Shown piece after piece: positions 1 through 8,648 of a stretch of 64,000 nt of DNA. Within the stretch, counting starts at the first letter, position 1. Each line of letters opens with the position of its first letter. Under the pieces are notes generated by a model. That model was not told the DNA's origin. It was given only the letters and a program-made list of their open reading frames with translations, and searched no databases. Both the position numbers and the translations under genes were made by a program. This DNA comes from Rhizobium sp. R634 (GTDB lineage Bacteria; Pseudomonadota; Alphaproteobacteria; Rhizobiales; Rhizobiaceae): NCBI RefSeq assembly GCF_002211305.1, contig NZ_LOKW01000005.1, positions 186,001-250,000 of the forward strand. Direction: 5' to 3'.

Positions 1-440
1 CGGCGCGGGCGGCGCGGGTCCACGATCTCATTCTGCGTCTGCCGAACGGTTACGAAACCGAAATCGGCGAAGGCGGGGCAGCGCTTTCGGCTGGCCAGAG
101 ACAGCGCGTCGCACTTGCGAGAGCGCTTTACGGCGACCCCTTCCTCGTCGTTCTCGACGAACCGAACTCCAATCTCGATGAAGAAGGCGAACGGGCGCTG
201 AGTGCCGCGATCATGAGCGTGCGTGCACGCGGCGGCATCGTCGTCGTCATCGCGCATCGCTCCGGCGTTCTGGCCGTGTGCGACTTCGTGCTGATGATGC
301 AGGAAGGCCGGATGATCGCTTTCGGCCCGAAGGAAGAAGTACTGGCGCGGGTCAGCCGGCCGGAACCGGCGCGTACGCCGATTGCCGACCGCGTCGCGCA
401 GCTTAAGGTCGTCGTTGACGGCATGAACGCGGCCGAATAG
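1..440 (+). CDS. prsD: Type I secretion ABC transporter ATPase, C-terminal part (PrsD/PrtD family)
   Basis: The reading frame is open from the left edge, so the membrane domain and Walker A lie outside the window. What remains is the end of the nucleotide-binding domain: the ABC signature LSAGQRQRVALARAL, Walker B LVVLDEPNSNLD and the H-loop VIAHRS. The NSNLD form after Walker B is typical of PrtD-type exporters of proteins with C-terminal secretion signals. It ends 15 bases before prsE, its membrane-fusion partner. In R. leguminosarum PrsDE exports EPS-processing glycanases and surface proteins and lies beside the pss cluster, as here. Family assignment is firm; the symbol rests on context. 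Confidence 0.85.
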   Translation, partial: ARAARVHDLILRLPNGYETEIGEGGAALSAGQRQRVALARALYGDPFLVVLDEPNSNLDEEGERALSAAIMSVRARGGIVVVIAHRSGVLAVCDFVLMMQEGRMIAFGPKEEVLARVSRPEPARTPIADRVAQLKVVVDGMNAAE

Positions 441-455
441 GCCGGAGGGACTATC

Positions 456-1763
456 GTGAATAAGCTTATCAGTGAATCGAAACGCTCCCTCAATCGCCAT
501 GTGGCGGTTGTCGGCGCCCTGTCCATTGCTCTCGTGTGCGGCATCGGCGGCTGGGCGGCAACGACAGAGCTTTCGAGCGCCGTCATCGGCGAAGGCGTGG
601 TCGTCGTCGACGGCGACGTCAAGAAGGTCCAGCATCTGACCGGCGGTATCGTCTCGGAACTGCTCGTTGCCGAGAATGATCATGTGTCGGCCGGACAGGT
701 TCTAATACGGCTCGATGGGACGAAGACGAAGGCGGAGCTTTCGATCGTCGAGAGCACGCTCGCCCAGCTCTATGCGCGCCGTGCGCGGCTGAAAGCGGAG
801 CGGATCGGCGCCGAGTCTTTCCAGGTTCAGGAAAACATCAGCGATCTGACATCCAGCACCACCGCACGGGATCTGCTCGACGGCGAGACGAAACTGTTCG
901 ACAGCCGCAGATCGGCGCTGATCGGCATGAAGAGCCAGCTGGCATCACGCAAGGATCAGTTGGCCGAGCAGATCAAAGGCTTGGTCGTTCAGATCAACGC
1001 GACGAATGACTCGCTTGCCCTGATCGAGCAGGAACTTGAAGGCATCGACGTCCTCTACAAGAAGGGGCTGGTCACGCTGCAGCGTTTGAACACCCTGAAG
1101 CGAGCGCGCGCCGACCTGCAGGGCAATAGCGGCCAGGAAATCGCCGCAAAGGCGGAGGCCGAGGGCAAGGCGATCGAGATCGATCGCCAATCGATCCAGC
1201 TCGATGAGGATCGCCGTTCGGAGATCGCGAAAGACCTCACCGACGTCGAGGCGCAGATCGCCGAATATGAAGAGCGGCGCGGAACCGCCCTCGACCAGCT
1301 TCGCCGTCTCGACATTACCGCCCCGCTCAGCGGGCGCGTTCACGAGCTTGCAATTCACACGATCAACGGCGTCATCAATCCTGGCGAGACGCTGATGCTC
1401 GTCGTTCCCGAGAACGAGGATCTGACCGTCCAGGCGAAAGTCGCCACCCGCGACATCGACCAGGTTCATGTCGGCCAGTCCGTCGATGTGCGCTTCAGTG
1501 CTTTCGATCAGCGCACGACGCCGGATGTTCAGGGCGAGATCACGTCCATCGCGCCCGATATCGTCAAGGATGAGCGGACCGGCATCAGCTATTATCCTCT
1601 CCGGGTGAAGCCGAGGGCGGACAGCATTGCGAAGCTGAAGTCGATAAAGCTCTATCCCGGCATGCCGGCCGAAGTCTTCATCAAGATCGCCGACCGGACC
1701 GTGATTTCCTATCTCACGAAGCCGCTGACCGATCAGATGCAGCATGTGTTCCGCGAGGAGTGA
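456..1763 (+). CDS. prsE: HlyD-family membrane fusion protein of type I secretion (PrsE)
   Basis: A 435-residue periplasmic adaptor linking the inner-membrane ABC exporter to an outer-membrane TolC-like channel. It has a short cytoplasmic N-terminus, one membrane helix at about residues 15-35, a lipoyl-like half motif (VIGEGVVVVDGDVKKVQHL), a long coiled coil at about 95-290, and a C-terminal beta-barrel containing DITAPLSGRVHELAIHT. The start is GTG, supported by GGAGGGA at 444-450. It follows prsD by 15 bases, so the two are one operon. No outer-membrane channel gene is present in the window. Confidence 0.88.
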   Translation: MNKLISESKRSLNRHVAVVGALSIALVCGIGGWAATTELSSAVIGEGVVVVDGDVKKVQHLTGGIVSELLVAENDHVSAGQVLIRLDGTKTKAELSIVESTLAQLYARRARLKAERIGAESFQVQENISDLTSSTTARDLLDGETKLFDSRRSALIGMKSQLASRKDQLAEQIKGLVVQINATNDSLALIEQELEGIDVLYKKGLVTLQRLNTLKRARADLQGNSGQEIAAKAEAEGKAIEIDRQSIQLDEDRRSEIAKDLTDVEAQIAEYEERRGTALDQLRRLDITAPLSGRVHELAIHTINGVINPGETLMLVVPENEDLTVQAKVATRDIDQVHVGQSVDVRFSAFDQRTTPDVQGEITSIAPDIVKDERTGISYYPLRVKPRADSIAKLKSIKLYPGMPAEVFIKIADRTVISYLTKPLTDQMQHVFREE

Positions 1764-1972
1764 TCGGCAGCCGTGTCGGGCTGCGTAAGCGAGCCAACGG
1801 CACGGCAGCACAGTGTGCATCCTGACGGATGCGAGCTTCTTCTCGCGTTGAAGAGGCGCGGCCATCTCCATGATATTGTCTCAAGCCTGCTGTAAGCGGG
1901 CTTGGTCAGGGATGCGCGGCACGTCCTTGCTGGTCGCGTGACGTATCGTTTCCGCCGGGATATGGTCTCTCC

Positions 1973-2668
1973 ATGATAGGTTTGCGGTTCAGGCGTGCGG
2001 CGCCATCTGAGAGACGGCGGGTCCATGGACTGGTTCTTTTTTTGGCGTGCGTCATGGCGCTCTCGATCTTCAACAGCGCTTTTGCGGAAAACCTTCCGCC
2101 ATTGAAGATCGTCGCTTTCGGAACATCCTTGACGGCTCGCGGCGGCTGGCAGCCTGCTCTTCAGGCGGAGCTTGCAGCCTGCCTGGACAGGCCGGTGGAA
2201 GTCGACAGTGTGGCGAAAAGCGGCGAGACGACGCTTTGGGCTCTGACCCAGATCGACCGCGTCGTTGCCGAGCAGCCGGATATCGTCCTGATCGAGCTTT
2301 ATGCCAACGACGCGACGCTGCATCGGCTCGTGTCGCTTGCGCAAAGCCGAAAAAATATCGGCGACATCCTCGACAAGCTTCGGCAACGCCTGCCGCAAGC
2401 GCGGATTATCGTGATGGCCATGAACCCGTTTTCAGGCATGCGCGGTCTGATCCGGCCCTTTGTCGGAAGCTACATCTCGGCGCATCGGGCGGAGGCGGAA
2501 AAACGCGGCCTGGAGTTTGTCGACCACCGGCCGAACTGGGAGCGCCTGACGCCGGATGATCTGGCTGCTGCTATTCCCGATGGCGCTCATCCCCTGCCTG
2601 GCATGGCTGCCAAAATCATCGTGCCGGAACTGGTCGAAAAGATTGCCGGGCGCAATTGCGGGGAATGA
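1973..2668 (+). CDS. Exported SGNH/GDSL-family hydrolase
   Basis: A 231-residue protein with an N-terminal signal sequence (hydrophobic stretch about 19-37 ending NSAFA). SGNH blocks are visible: the nucleophile block is GTSLT rather than GDSL, block III is YANDA, and the C-terminal catalytic Asp/His block is DGAHP. The fold is that of an esterase or carbohydrate deacetylase. It lies between prsDE and pssE and converges on pssE, so a role in removing acyl groups from exopolysaccharide is plausible but inferred. The upstream ribosome site is weak, so the start is less certain than the fold. Confidence 0.75.
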   Translation: MIGLRFRRAAPSERRRVHGLVLFLACVMALSIFNSAFAENLPPLKIVAFGTSLTARGGWQPALQAELAACLDRPVEVDSVAKSGETTLWALTQIDRVVAEQPDIVLIELYANDATLHRLVSLAQSRKNIGDILDKLRQRLPQARIIVMAMNPFSGMRGLIRPFVGSYISAHRAEAEKRGLEFVDHRPNWERLTPDDLAAAIPDGAHPLPGMAAKIIVPELVEKIAGRNCGE

Positions 2669-2710
2669 CATCTCTCTGCCTTGCCGGCAGCGTCTGCGGC
2701 GGCTTCCGGC

Positions 2711-3187
2711 TCAGACTTCGGCGAGATAGCCCTTGAGGTAGCTGACCAGCGAAGCCCTGCCAGCTTCCGACGGGTCCTCGTGGGAGGGGCTGTCCAGGTC
2801 CTGAAGGAGGTAGTTTTTGAGTTCTTCCTCGGTATGCGCGACATAAATGCCCGGCCGGCCTTCGAGCTGGCTGACCGTGGCAAGCTGATGATCGTTTCGA
2901 TGCTCGCCGAGGGATGCCTGTCGGGGAATGAGAATGATGGGCTTGCCGAAGCGCTTTGCCGTGAGGACGGTTCCGATCCCCGCATGGGAGACGATGACCG
3001 TTGCGTCGCGAAAGACCTTATCGAAGTCCTGAGGCTCGATATTCTTGATCCATTTCATGTTCTGCGGCGTGTAAGTGCCCTTGCCGATCTGTGCCAGCAC
3101 GGGTTTGGTCAAGTCCTTCGCGAAGCTATCGACAGCCTTGATGAGGCGATCGAAGGGCAGCTGCGTTCCGACGGTAACGAGGATCAA
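2711..3187 (-). CDS. pssE: Alg13/GT28-type catalytic subunit of a glucuronosyltransferase (PssE)
   Basis: A 158-residue protein matching the C-terminal half of GT28 enzymes (Alg13-like): it begins LILVTVGTQ and carries the nucleotide-sugar motif VIVSHAGIGTVL. With PssD it should form the two-part enzyme adding the second sugar (glucuronate) to the lipid-linked EPS unit. The start is read as TTG at 3187, overlapping the pssD stop (TTGA), with AGGAG upstream; a longer reading frame has no support. It is the last gene of the minus-strand EPS series. Confidence 0.82.
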   Translation of the reverse strand: MILVTVGTQLPFDRLIKAVDSFAKDLTKPVLAQIGKGTYTPQNMKWIKNIEPQDFDKVFRDATVIVSHAGIGTVLTAKRFGKPIILIPRQASLGEHRNDHQLATVSQLEGRPGIYVAHTEEELKNYLLQDLDSPSHEDPSEAGRASLVSYLKGYLAEV

Positions 3188-3642
3188 AGGACGGCTCCTG
3201 CGTAATGGGGGCCATCCGGCCGCGACAGATGTTGCCACTGCGTGAGCCACAGCGTGGCGATATGGCCGGCCAGTTTGCCCGAGAGTGAGAGCTTTTCGAC
3301 ATTGGCGACGCTATCGATCCAGATCGTCCGCTTGCCCGTGAGTTTGCCGGCCAGCAGGCAGAAAAGCCCCGGTGCGGCGCCGGTCGAGATGATGACGTCG
3401 GGCCGGTGTTTGACGACGATCGCGAAGGCGCTGAAAAAGCAGCGGATCGACATGGTGATCGAGTCGCGGCTGCAATCGGGAAGCACCAGTCCGTCGCGAA
3501 TGTCGTATTTGGCAAGCAGTCCCGGGATGGTCGTTGCAAAGACGATATCGCAGCCTTCGAATGCACCGCGCATGGCCATGAGCTGTTCCCAATGGCCGCC
3601 TCCCGAGGAAGCCGCGAGAACTTTCAATTTCTTCTCATCCAT
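3184..3642 (-). CDS. pssD: Alg14-type membrane subunit of a glucuronosyltransferase (PssD)
   Basis: A 152-residue Alg14-like protein with the N-terminal loop AASSGGGHWEQL and the stretch PDVIISTGAAPGLF. Alg14-type subunits tether the Alg13-type catalytic subunit to the membrane and bind the acceptor lipid. The start ATG at 3642 has GGGGGA about 8 bases upstream; the frame stays open further up without a better start. It overlaps pssE by four bases, consistent with coupled synthesis of a 1:1 complex. About 230 non-coding bases separate it from pssC and may hold a second promoter. Confidence 0.82.
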   Translation of the reverse strand: MDEKKLKVLAASSGGGHWEQLMAMRGAFEGCDIVFATTIPGLLAKYDIRDGLVLPDCSRDSITMSIRCFFSAFAIVVKHRPDVIISTGAAPGLFCLLAGKLTGKRTIWIDSVANVEKLSLSGKLAGHIATLWLTQWQHLSRPDGPHYAGAVL

Positions 3643-3874
3643 GGACAGGCATCCCCCATGTTGGACTGACGATAAGAGCGTACGACCGTTCCACCGAAAC
3701 CGTGGCTCCATCGTGGCAGTTCAATGGAATTCTACTATTACTGACCGAAACTCGAAACTTGAGGATCATGTGGAAACTCGCGATTCGAAACAATGTTTCA
3801 TCTGACGATATTTACCGAAAGCCTGCGTTTGGCGAACTTTTCTATCCGCAGCAGAAGAAAAGCCGCAATGAATA

Positions 3875-4858
3875 CTAATGGGCGGCATTGGGCTTATATT
3901 CCTGGTATGCATGTCCGAGGATCCCGTTGACCATGCCGGCGCCGCGCAGAAGATGGGTGAGGGCGCGCATGCCCCAATAGGGCGAAATCAGGATTGCCGG
4001 CAGCATGGCTACCCCGAGCATCACGCGCGTGGCGCCATAGGCCGCGCGATAAATCCGGCGCTTGAGGTTGCCATGCAGGACCTCGCTGACCGCGAAGGTA
4101 TTGCCGAGCCGGTATTGCCTCCGCAACACCCATTTCCAGGTCATCCGGCTCGCAGGAACGATATCATAGACCAGCGCCTTGTCGGCCCAGAAAACCTTCA
4201 TGCCGCGGCGGACGGCCTGATTGAAAAAGAGGTAATCGGTCCCGCCGGTGTAGCGCATCTTCTCTTCGAAACGCAGGTTCCATGAGCGGATCAGCGGATA
4301 ATCGAACATGACGTTGTTGGAAGCGGCATAATAAATGCGCTGACCGTCGCTGTTCTTCTTGCGCTCGAAGACCCTCGCCTTGATGAAATATTCCGGCGGA
4401 TTTTCGGGATAGACCGGCTGCACTGGGCCGTAGACGCAATCGGCGCGGTTCTTTTCGCGCGTCTCCAGCATCGCATCCAGCCAGCCATCGACCGGCCACT
4501 CATCATCATCGAGAAAGCAGAAGAGGTCGGTACCATCAGGCGCCGAATCCATCGCGCGGTTACGCGCAAAGGGTATGCCCTGGTTCTGTTCGACGACGTA
4601 GATCAGGTCGTAGGCGCCGGTTTGCCCGAAGCTCTCGACCGTGGCCCTTGCGCTGCCGGCCGCGTCATTGTCGACGATCACCATGGTGAGATGGTAGGGG
4701 CGGGCAGGATCCTTGATCTGGCGTGTCATCACGTCGAGCAGCTTGGCGATCCCGTCGAGACGCCGGTAGGTCAGCACGCCGACGGCAATGTTCAAGGGCA
4801 CCGCGCCTGCCTGAGCGGCGCCGGCGGAGGACTGCTGAGAAGCATCCTGCTGGTTCAT
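3875..4858 (-). CDS. pssC: GT2-family glycosyltransferase (PssC-like)
   Basis: A 327-residue GT-A fold transferase with a nucleotide-binding start IAVGVLTYRR, the acceptor Asp motif VIVDNDAAG, the metal-binding motif FCFLDDDEWP, and hydrophobic segments near residues 275-300. It would add one sugar of the EPS repeat unit at the inner membrane. Its position just upstream of pssD-pssE matches the pssCDE order of R. leguminosarum, which is why the symbol is offered. It overlaps the upstream transferase by four bases (ATGA). Confidence 0.78.
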   Translation of the reverse strand: MNQQDASQQSSAGAAQAGAVPLNIAVGVLTYRRLDGIAKLLDVMTRQIKDPARPYHLTMVIVDNDAAGSARATVESFGQTGAYDLIYVVEQNQGIPFARNRAMDSAPDGTDLFCFLDDDEWPVDGWLDAMLETREKNRADCVYGPVQPVYPENPPEYFIKARVFERKKNSDGQRIYYAASNNVMFDYPLIRSWNLRFEEKMRYTGGTDYLFFNQAVRRGMKVFWADKALVYDIVPASRMTWKWVLRRQYRLGNTFAVSEVLHGNLKRRIYRAAYGATRVMLGVAMLPAILISPYWGMRALTHLLRGAGMVNGILGHAYQEYKPNAAH

Positions 4859-5739
4859 GACTGGCCTCTCCGCAGCATATTTCCGAGACGCTTGCGCGCC
4901 GCCATCCAGGCGACTTCGGTCGCCGCATTCTCGCCGAACGGGCCGCCGGCAACCGTATCGCGCGCTTCGCTGTGAAGCTTCAGCAGCGATGTGGTCTGGG
5001 CAATGCCGCCGGCCACCAGGCTCTTGCCGAGCGCCTGCAGGCCGTCATAGCGGCGCGCCAGTTCCAGCCCGGTTGCGATCATGATCCGCGGGCGCAGCGT
5101 CTTTGCTCTGTTCGTGCCGGTGTAGCGGTTCGATGCATGAATGCGCTGAAAGGTCAGCGGCGTTTCGACGATCGCGCCGAGGCCGAGATAGGCGGCGGCA
5201 AATTTGATGTAGTTGTCGCTGAGTACGACATCCCTCGCGACGGACATCGGCAGGATCTGGGCCAGCAGGTCGCGGCGGAAGCTCAGGCCCGATGTCGGCA
5301 CGGGCAGCGAGGGAAAGCCGCCTTTGCGCAATGTTTGCCGCTTGTCGAACAGCGTTACCTGCAGCTCCGGCGAAGGCTGATCGCCTTCATTGGTCGTTAC
5401 GCGGTCGAAGCACCAGTCGATCTCGTTGCGGTCGTAGATCTCGGCGATGCGCTCGAGCTTGCCGGGCAGAAACGTGTCGTCGGCATCGAGGAGAAAGAGA
5501 ATATCGCCGCTTGCGGCCGCAAAGCCCGCATTGAAGCTCGAGGCCTGGCCGCCGTTCTCCTTCAACACCGACCGGATCCTGTCGCCGTAGGACGCGAGGA
5601 TCTTCCGGGAATCATCCGTCGAGCCATCGTCGACGACGATCACCTCGAAGTCGGGATAGGTCTGCGACAGAACGCTGTCGATGCATGGGCGCAGGAACTG
5701 CCCATAGTTGAAATTGTTGATCAACACCGAGAGTTTCAA
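4855..5739 (-). CDS. GT2-family glycosyltransferase
   Basis: A 294-residue GT-A enzyme beginning KLSVLINNFNYGQFLRP, with DFEVIVVDDGSTD and the DxD-type motif LFLLDADDTFLP. The chosen start is TTG at 5739, overlapping the preceding stop codon (TTGA), with GGGAGG about seven bases upstream. The same frame runs about 50 codons further up into the neighbour, but that part resembles no transferase. The donor and acceptor sugars cannot be read from sequence. Confidence 0.78.
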   Translation of the reverse strand: MKLSVLINNFNYGQFLRPCIDSVLSQTYPDFEVIVVDDGSTDDSRKILASYGDRIRSVLKENGGQASSFNAGFAAASGDILFLLDADDTFLPGKLERIAEIYDRNEIDWCFDRVTTNEGDQPSPELQVTLFDKRQTLRKGGFPSLPVPTSGLSFRRDLLAQILPMSVARDVVLSDNYIKFAAAYLGLGAIVETPLTFQRIHASNRYTGTNRAKTLRPRIMIATGLELARRYDGLQALGKSLVAGGIAQTTSLLKLHSEARDTVAGGPFGENAATEVAWMAARKRLGNMLRRGQS

Positions 5740-6710
5740 TGCGCAGCCTCCCGTGTCAATTGACCAGGATGACCTACAGCCGGCGCGTATCGGCGAAGTC
5801 CAGCGCGGTAGCCACGCATATAGTAGTACTTCCAGATCGCCCAGAACCGCTTCTTCGATCTCGGCAGCGGATAAAGAAGCGCTGCGCGAACTGCCCAATT
5901 GGCGCTCTCAATCCAAGTCCTTAACGGAACTCCTCCAATTCTTACGCCTTTCGGAATATCCTCAGCAAAAAGCGCCGGCATTCCATAGCCTAGACGTTCT
6001 CCACGTTTCTGGACCCAAGCTTCGGTAACGCTCGAGGCCGGAATCCAATGATGAACAATGGCCTCGGCGCACCGATACGTTTTCACGCCGCTTCGGGACA
6101 ATCGGCTCACGATTTCTGTATCCTCTCCCATTGCAAAAAGACCGCCTGGGAGAGGCCCGATGTCCTCACGAAATCGGATATTGCTACCAAGCAATTCGCG
6201 ACGTATCGTGGTGTTCGGCCCCCAGATTTTTGTCGGGTCGCAAGGGCCGCTGGATTCTTGGTCGGCTATGGCGAAGGTTGATCCCATCGGAATCCAGTCC
6301 AAGAGCGGATTCCCTTGCGGATAATGCTCCCAGTTCGGAAGAATGCGTCCGCCGATGACGCCAAAATCCGGGTTGGTCTCTGCGCAGGCGGCAATCGCGC
6401 TCAGCCAGTTCACATCTGCTTCGACGTCATCATCTGTGAAAACGATCAGCGCTCCTCGAGCTACTGCCAGAGCTGCGTTCATAGCTCCCGATTTTCCTGG
6501 GCGGTCATGATTGACGACAAGCATTGGGAGCTTCTTCGTGTATTGATCGAGAAGCTGCCGTGTTTCATCTTTGCTGTTGTTATCGACGGCAATCAGTTCC
6601 CACTGCTCGAATGGCAGGTTTTGTACGAGCATGGAATCCAACATCTGTTGAAGCCGTCTGCCAGCACCGTTAAAGGACGAAAAGATGACGCTAATTCTTG
6701 GATCGGCCAT
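5736..6710 (-). CDS. GT2-family glycosyltransferase, paralogue of the next upstream gene
   Basis: A 324-residue GT2 enzyme: ISVIFSSFNGAGR at the N-terminus, LIAVDNNSKDETR, the metal motif VFTDDDVEA, and MGEDTEIVSRL followed by a WVQKRGERLGYGMP segment. The gene at 6802-7770 shares all of these, so the pair arose by duplication. The start ATG at 6710 has AGGAGG upstream at a rather long spacing of 12; a longer frame to 6815 would overlap the neighbour and lacks homologous character. Base composition is lower in GC than in pssCDE. Confidence 0.78.
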   Translation of the reverse strand: MADPRISVIFSSFNGAGRRLQQMLDSMLVQNLPFEQWELIAVDNNSKDETRQLLDQYTKKLPMLVVNHDRPGKSGAMNAALAVARGALIVFTDDDVEADVNWLSAIAACAETNPDFGVIGGRILPNWEHYPQGNPLLDWIPMGSTFAIADQESSGPCDPTKIWGPNTTIRRELLGSNIRFREDIGPLPGGLFAMGEDTEIVSRLSRSGVKTYRCAEAIVHHWIPASSVTEAWVQKRGERLGYGMPALFAEDIPKGVRIGGVPLRTWIESANWAVRAALLYPLPRSKKRFWAIWKYYYMRGYRAGLRRYAPAVGHPGQLTREAAH

Positions 6711-6801
6711 CAAACCCACTCGCCTCCTAAAGCACGAAAAATCTGGCGGCTGCCCGTATTGCTGTAGCAATGCCCGTCGACGCCGTGATTTAAGAACGTC
6801 A

Positions 6802-7770
6802 TCATTCGGTACCAACCTGAGAATAGATTGCGTTATTCGTCGCAGATCGCTGTTTGAGAAATTGGCGTAGAATTCCCTGTCTTACCGACTGCGCCCAGAG
6901 CAGTTTGAAACGAAAGCCACTTGACGGAAATCTCTTCACGAAAAAGCTTGCGGGCGCCATGAGAAGCCATCTCAAAGCGCTACCGATAGGCAGACCGCCG
7001 ATTTTTGTTTTTCCGTCGAATAGATTTGGCCGAATAATAACCAAACCCATGCCATAGCGCTCGCCGCGCCGCAAAACCCACCCTTCCTTCACATAGCCCT
7101 TCCTCACAATGTGCCGAACCCTTGGTCGCCGCGAGTGAAAGGCCTTGGCTCCATTCTTCTCCAACCTGAGAGCGAAAGCGGTATCCTCACCCATGGGAAA
7201 CTGAGCGACAGTGGCGTCTGGGCCGAGGCCGTCGTGAACTATATAGCCTGGCCCTAAAATGGAACGGCGGAAGGCCGAATTCGGCCCTGATATCAATGCG
7301 GCGGAAATCGACCCTTCGGGAAGATCGTCATTCAGGGCATAAAGAATCCCCATATGACCATATTTCATCAACCACGGCTCAGGCGTTTCCTCCCATTCGG
7401 GCGCGATTAAGCCACCGAATATGCTGAAATGTGGCTGCTGGTCCGCCAAGGCGAGAAATTGCTCGATCCAGTCTGGCTCGGGGATAATGTCATCATCAGT
7501 TAAAATGACTAGTTCGCCCTCCAAATGGCGGAAGCCCAAAGTCAATGCATATTGCTTGCCTTGCTTCGGCTCAAAATAAACTTCCAGTGGAAGTCGCTCT
7601 TTATATGAGTTCAAGACTTCTGCAGTGTTGTCGTTGCTGTTGTTGTCGACCGCAACGATTTTCCATTCGTCTTTCGGAAGGGTCGAGGCGCATAGCGCAT
7701 CGAGCATCGTTGGCAGAGTCTTTGCGCCGTTATAAGTCGAGAAAAGTATTGTAGCTTTGACTTTGCTCAT
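6802..7770 (-). CDS. GT2-family glycosyltransferase, paralogue of the next downstream gene
   Basis: A 322-residue GT2 enzyme with ATILFSTYNGAKTL, KIVAVDNNSNDNTAEV, the metal motif VILTDDDIIPE, and MGEDTAFALRL then WVLRRGERYGMG. Its layout parallels 5736-6710 throughout. The start ATG has CGGAG upstream. It belongs to the AT-richer part of the pss series and probably acts on a different linkage of the same repeat unit; the exact sugar cannot be assigned. Confidence 0.8.
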   Translation of the reverse strand: MSKVKATILFSTYNGAKTLPTMLDALCASTLPKDEWKIVAVDNNSNDNTAEVLNSYKERLPLEVYFEPKQGKQYALTLGFRHLEGELVILTDDDIIPEPDWIEQFLALADQQPHFSIFGGLIAPEWEETPEPWLMKYGHMGILYALNDDLPEGSISAALISGPNSAFRRSILGPGYIVHDGLGPDATVAQFPMGEDTAFALRLEKNGAKAFHSRRPRVRHIVRKGYVKEGWVLRRGERYGMGLVIIRPNLFDGKTKIGGLPIGSALRWLLMAPASFFVKRFPSSGFRFKLLWAQSVRQGILRQFLKQRSATNNAIYSQVGTE

Positions 7771-7831
7771 CTGAATGCTCCGAGCGCCGTTGGGGTTTCA
7801 TCAACAATCAGCTTCCCACCAGATGTCGCGG

Positions 7832-8638
7832 TCACGTCTTGCCGAAGAATTCGCGTCTGTAACCGCCCCCGACCATCCTCAGCTTGCGGAAATTGCGCAA
7901 CAATCGCTTCGGCTTTAGAAGCACGCCGCGATTGAGGAAATACTGCCGCATCAGACTTGGCGCTCGGCTGTGCGAACCGCCATGAGCGACCCGATAGACG
8001 GCCCCTCTAAAGGGAAGCCTCGCCAGCGGCGTTCCACGTTGCGCAAGAATATTGGCAATGCGGACATGACTGCCCAACATCGACTTGATCCAATCGAGTG
8101 AAGCTTCCTCGAACCGTTGCGGCAGTTGATAGAGGTCTGCACGAATAATTAGTGACGTACCGCAAAGATGGCTGAAGTCGTCGTGCTCAAACAGAAAATT
8201 GCCACCGTTGTCCCAGATGTACCCGTGGTCAATCGTCCATCCGTTAGCGTCCCGGTTTTCCGATACATGCTGAACGATCCTGGAACTGATGAAATCGTCG
8301 TCATCGACAATCATGAAAAAGAGGCTGTCGGTAGCGGCCAACATTCCGCTCAGGACGCGGCGACCCTTATCTGCGCGGAAGGCATCGAGGAAGTCCTCTT
8401 TGCTGCCCTTTCCAAGTTCATGCAGGTCGTTCGGCGGAAAGTTTACGCGAACAGCGGAGAATTTCTCCGGCAGAACAGGTAAATCAGCTCCTTCGTTCGC
8501 CACGATGATCCCTCGCCAATCTCCATTTTTCTGATTGGATATAGAGTTCACCGTCTGGCTAAGATTAGCCTTCAACTTGCCCCAATCGCGGGCATTGTCC
8601 TGATGTCGAACCGGGATAATGAAGGTAACAAGTGGCAT
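7832..8638 (-). CDS. Divergent GT2-like glycosyltransferase
   Basis: A 268-residue protein beginning PLVTFIIPVRHQDN, with a central acidic motif FFMIVDDDDFIS in the place of the GT-A metal site. The C-terminal half (about 160-268) is unlike the other transferases here, and no hydrophobic helices are evident. A good ribosome site (AGGGAGAA) precedes the ATG. It lies between a GT2 gene and a pyruvyltransferase gene in the same orientation, so a role in EPS unit assembly is likely. It could instead transfer a non-sugar group. Confidence 0.65.
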   Translation of the reverse strand: MPLVTFIIPVRHQDNARDWGKLKANLSQTVNSISNQKNGDWRGIIVANEGADLPVLPEKFSAVRVNFPPNDLHELGKGSKEDFLDAFRADKGRRVLSGMLAATDSLFFMIVDDDDFISSRIVQHVSENRDANGWTIDHGYIWDNGGNFLFEHDDFSHLCGTSLIIRADLYQLPQRFEEASLDWIKSMLGSHVRIANILAQRGTPLARLPFRGAVYRVAHGGSHSRAPSLMRQYFLNRGVLLKPKRLLRNFRKLRMVGGGYRREFFGKT

Positions 8639-8648
8639 CGAATTCTCC

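Noticed and set aside
1..1763. PrsDE as exporter for the YcaO/TfuA peptide
   Set aside because: It is 17 kb away, beside EPS genes, and of the type that exports proteins with C-terminal signals; it lacks the peptidase domain expected for double-glycine leaders in the part visible.
945..1871. Long minus-strand frame opposite prsE
   Set aside because: It lies wholly opposite a recognisable HlyD-family gene, has no ribosome site, and its translation has no domain character; high GC makes long antisense frames common.
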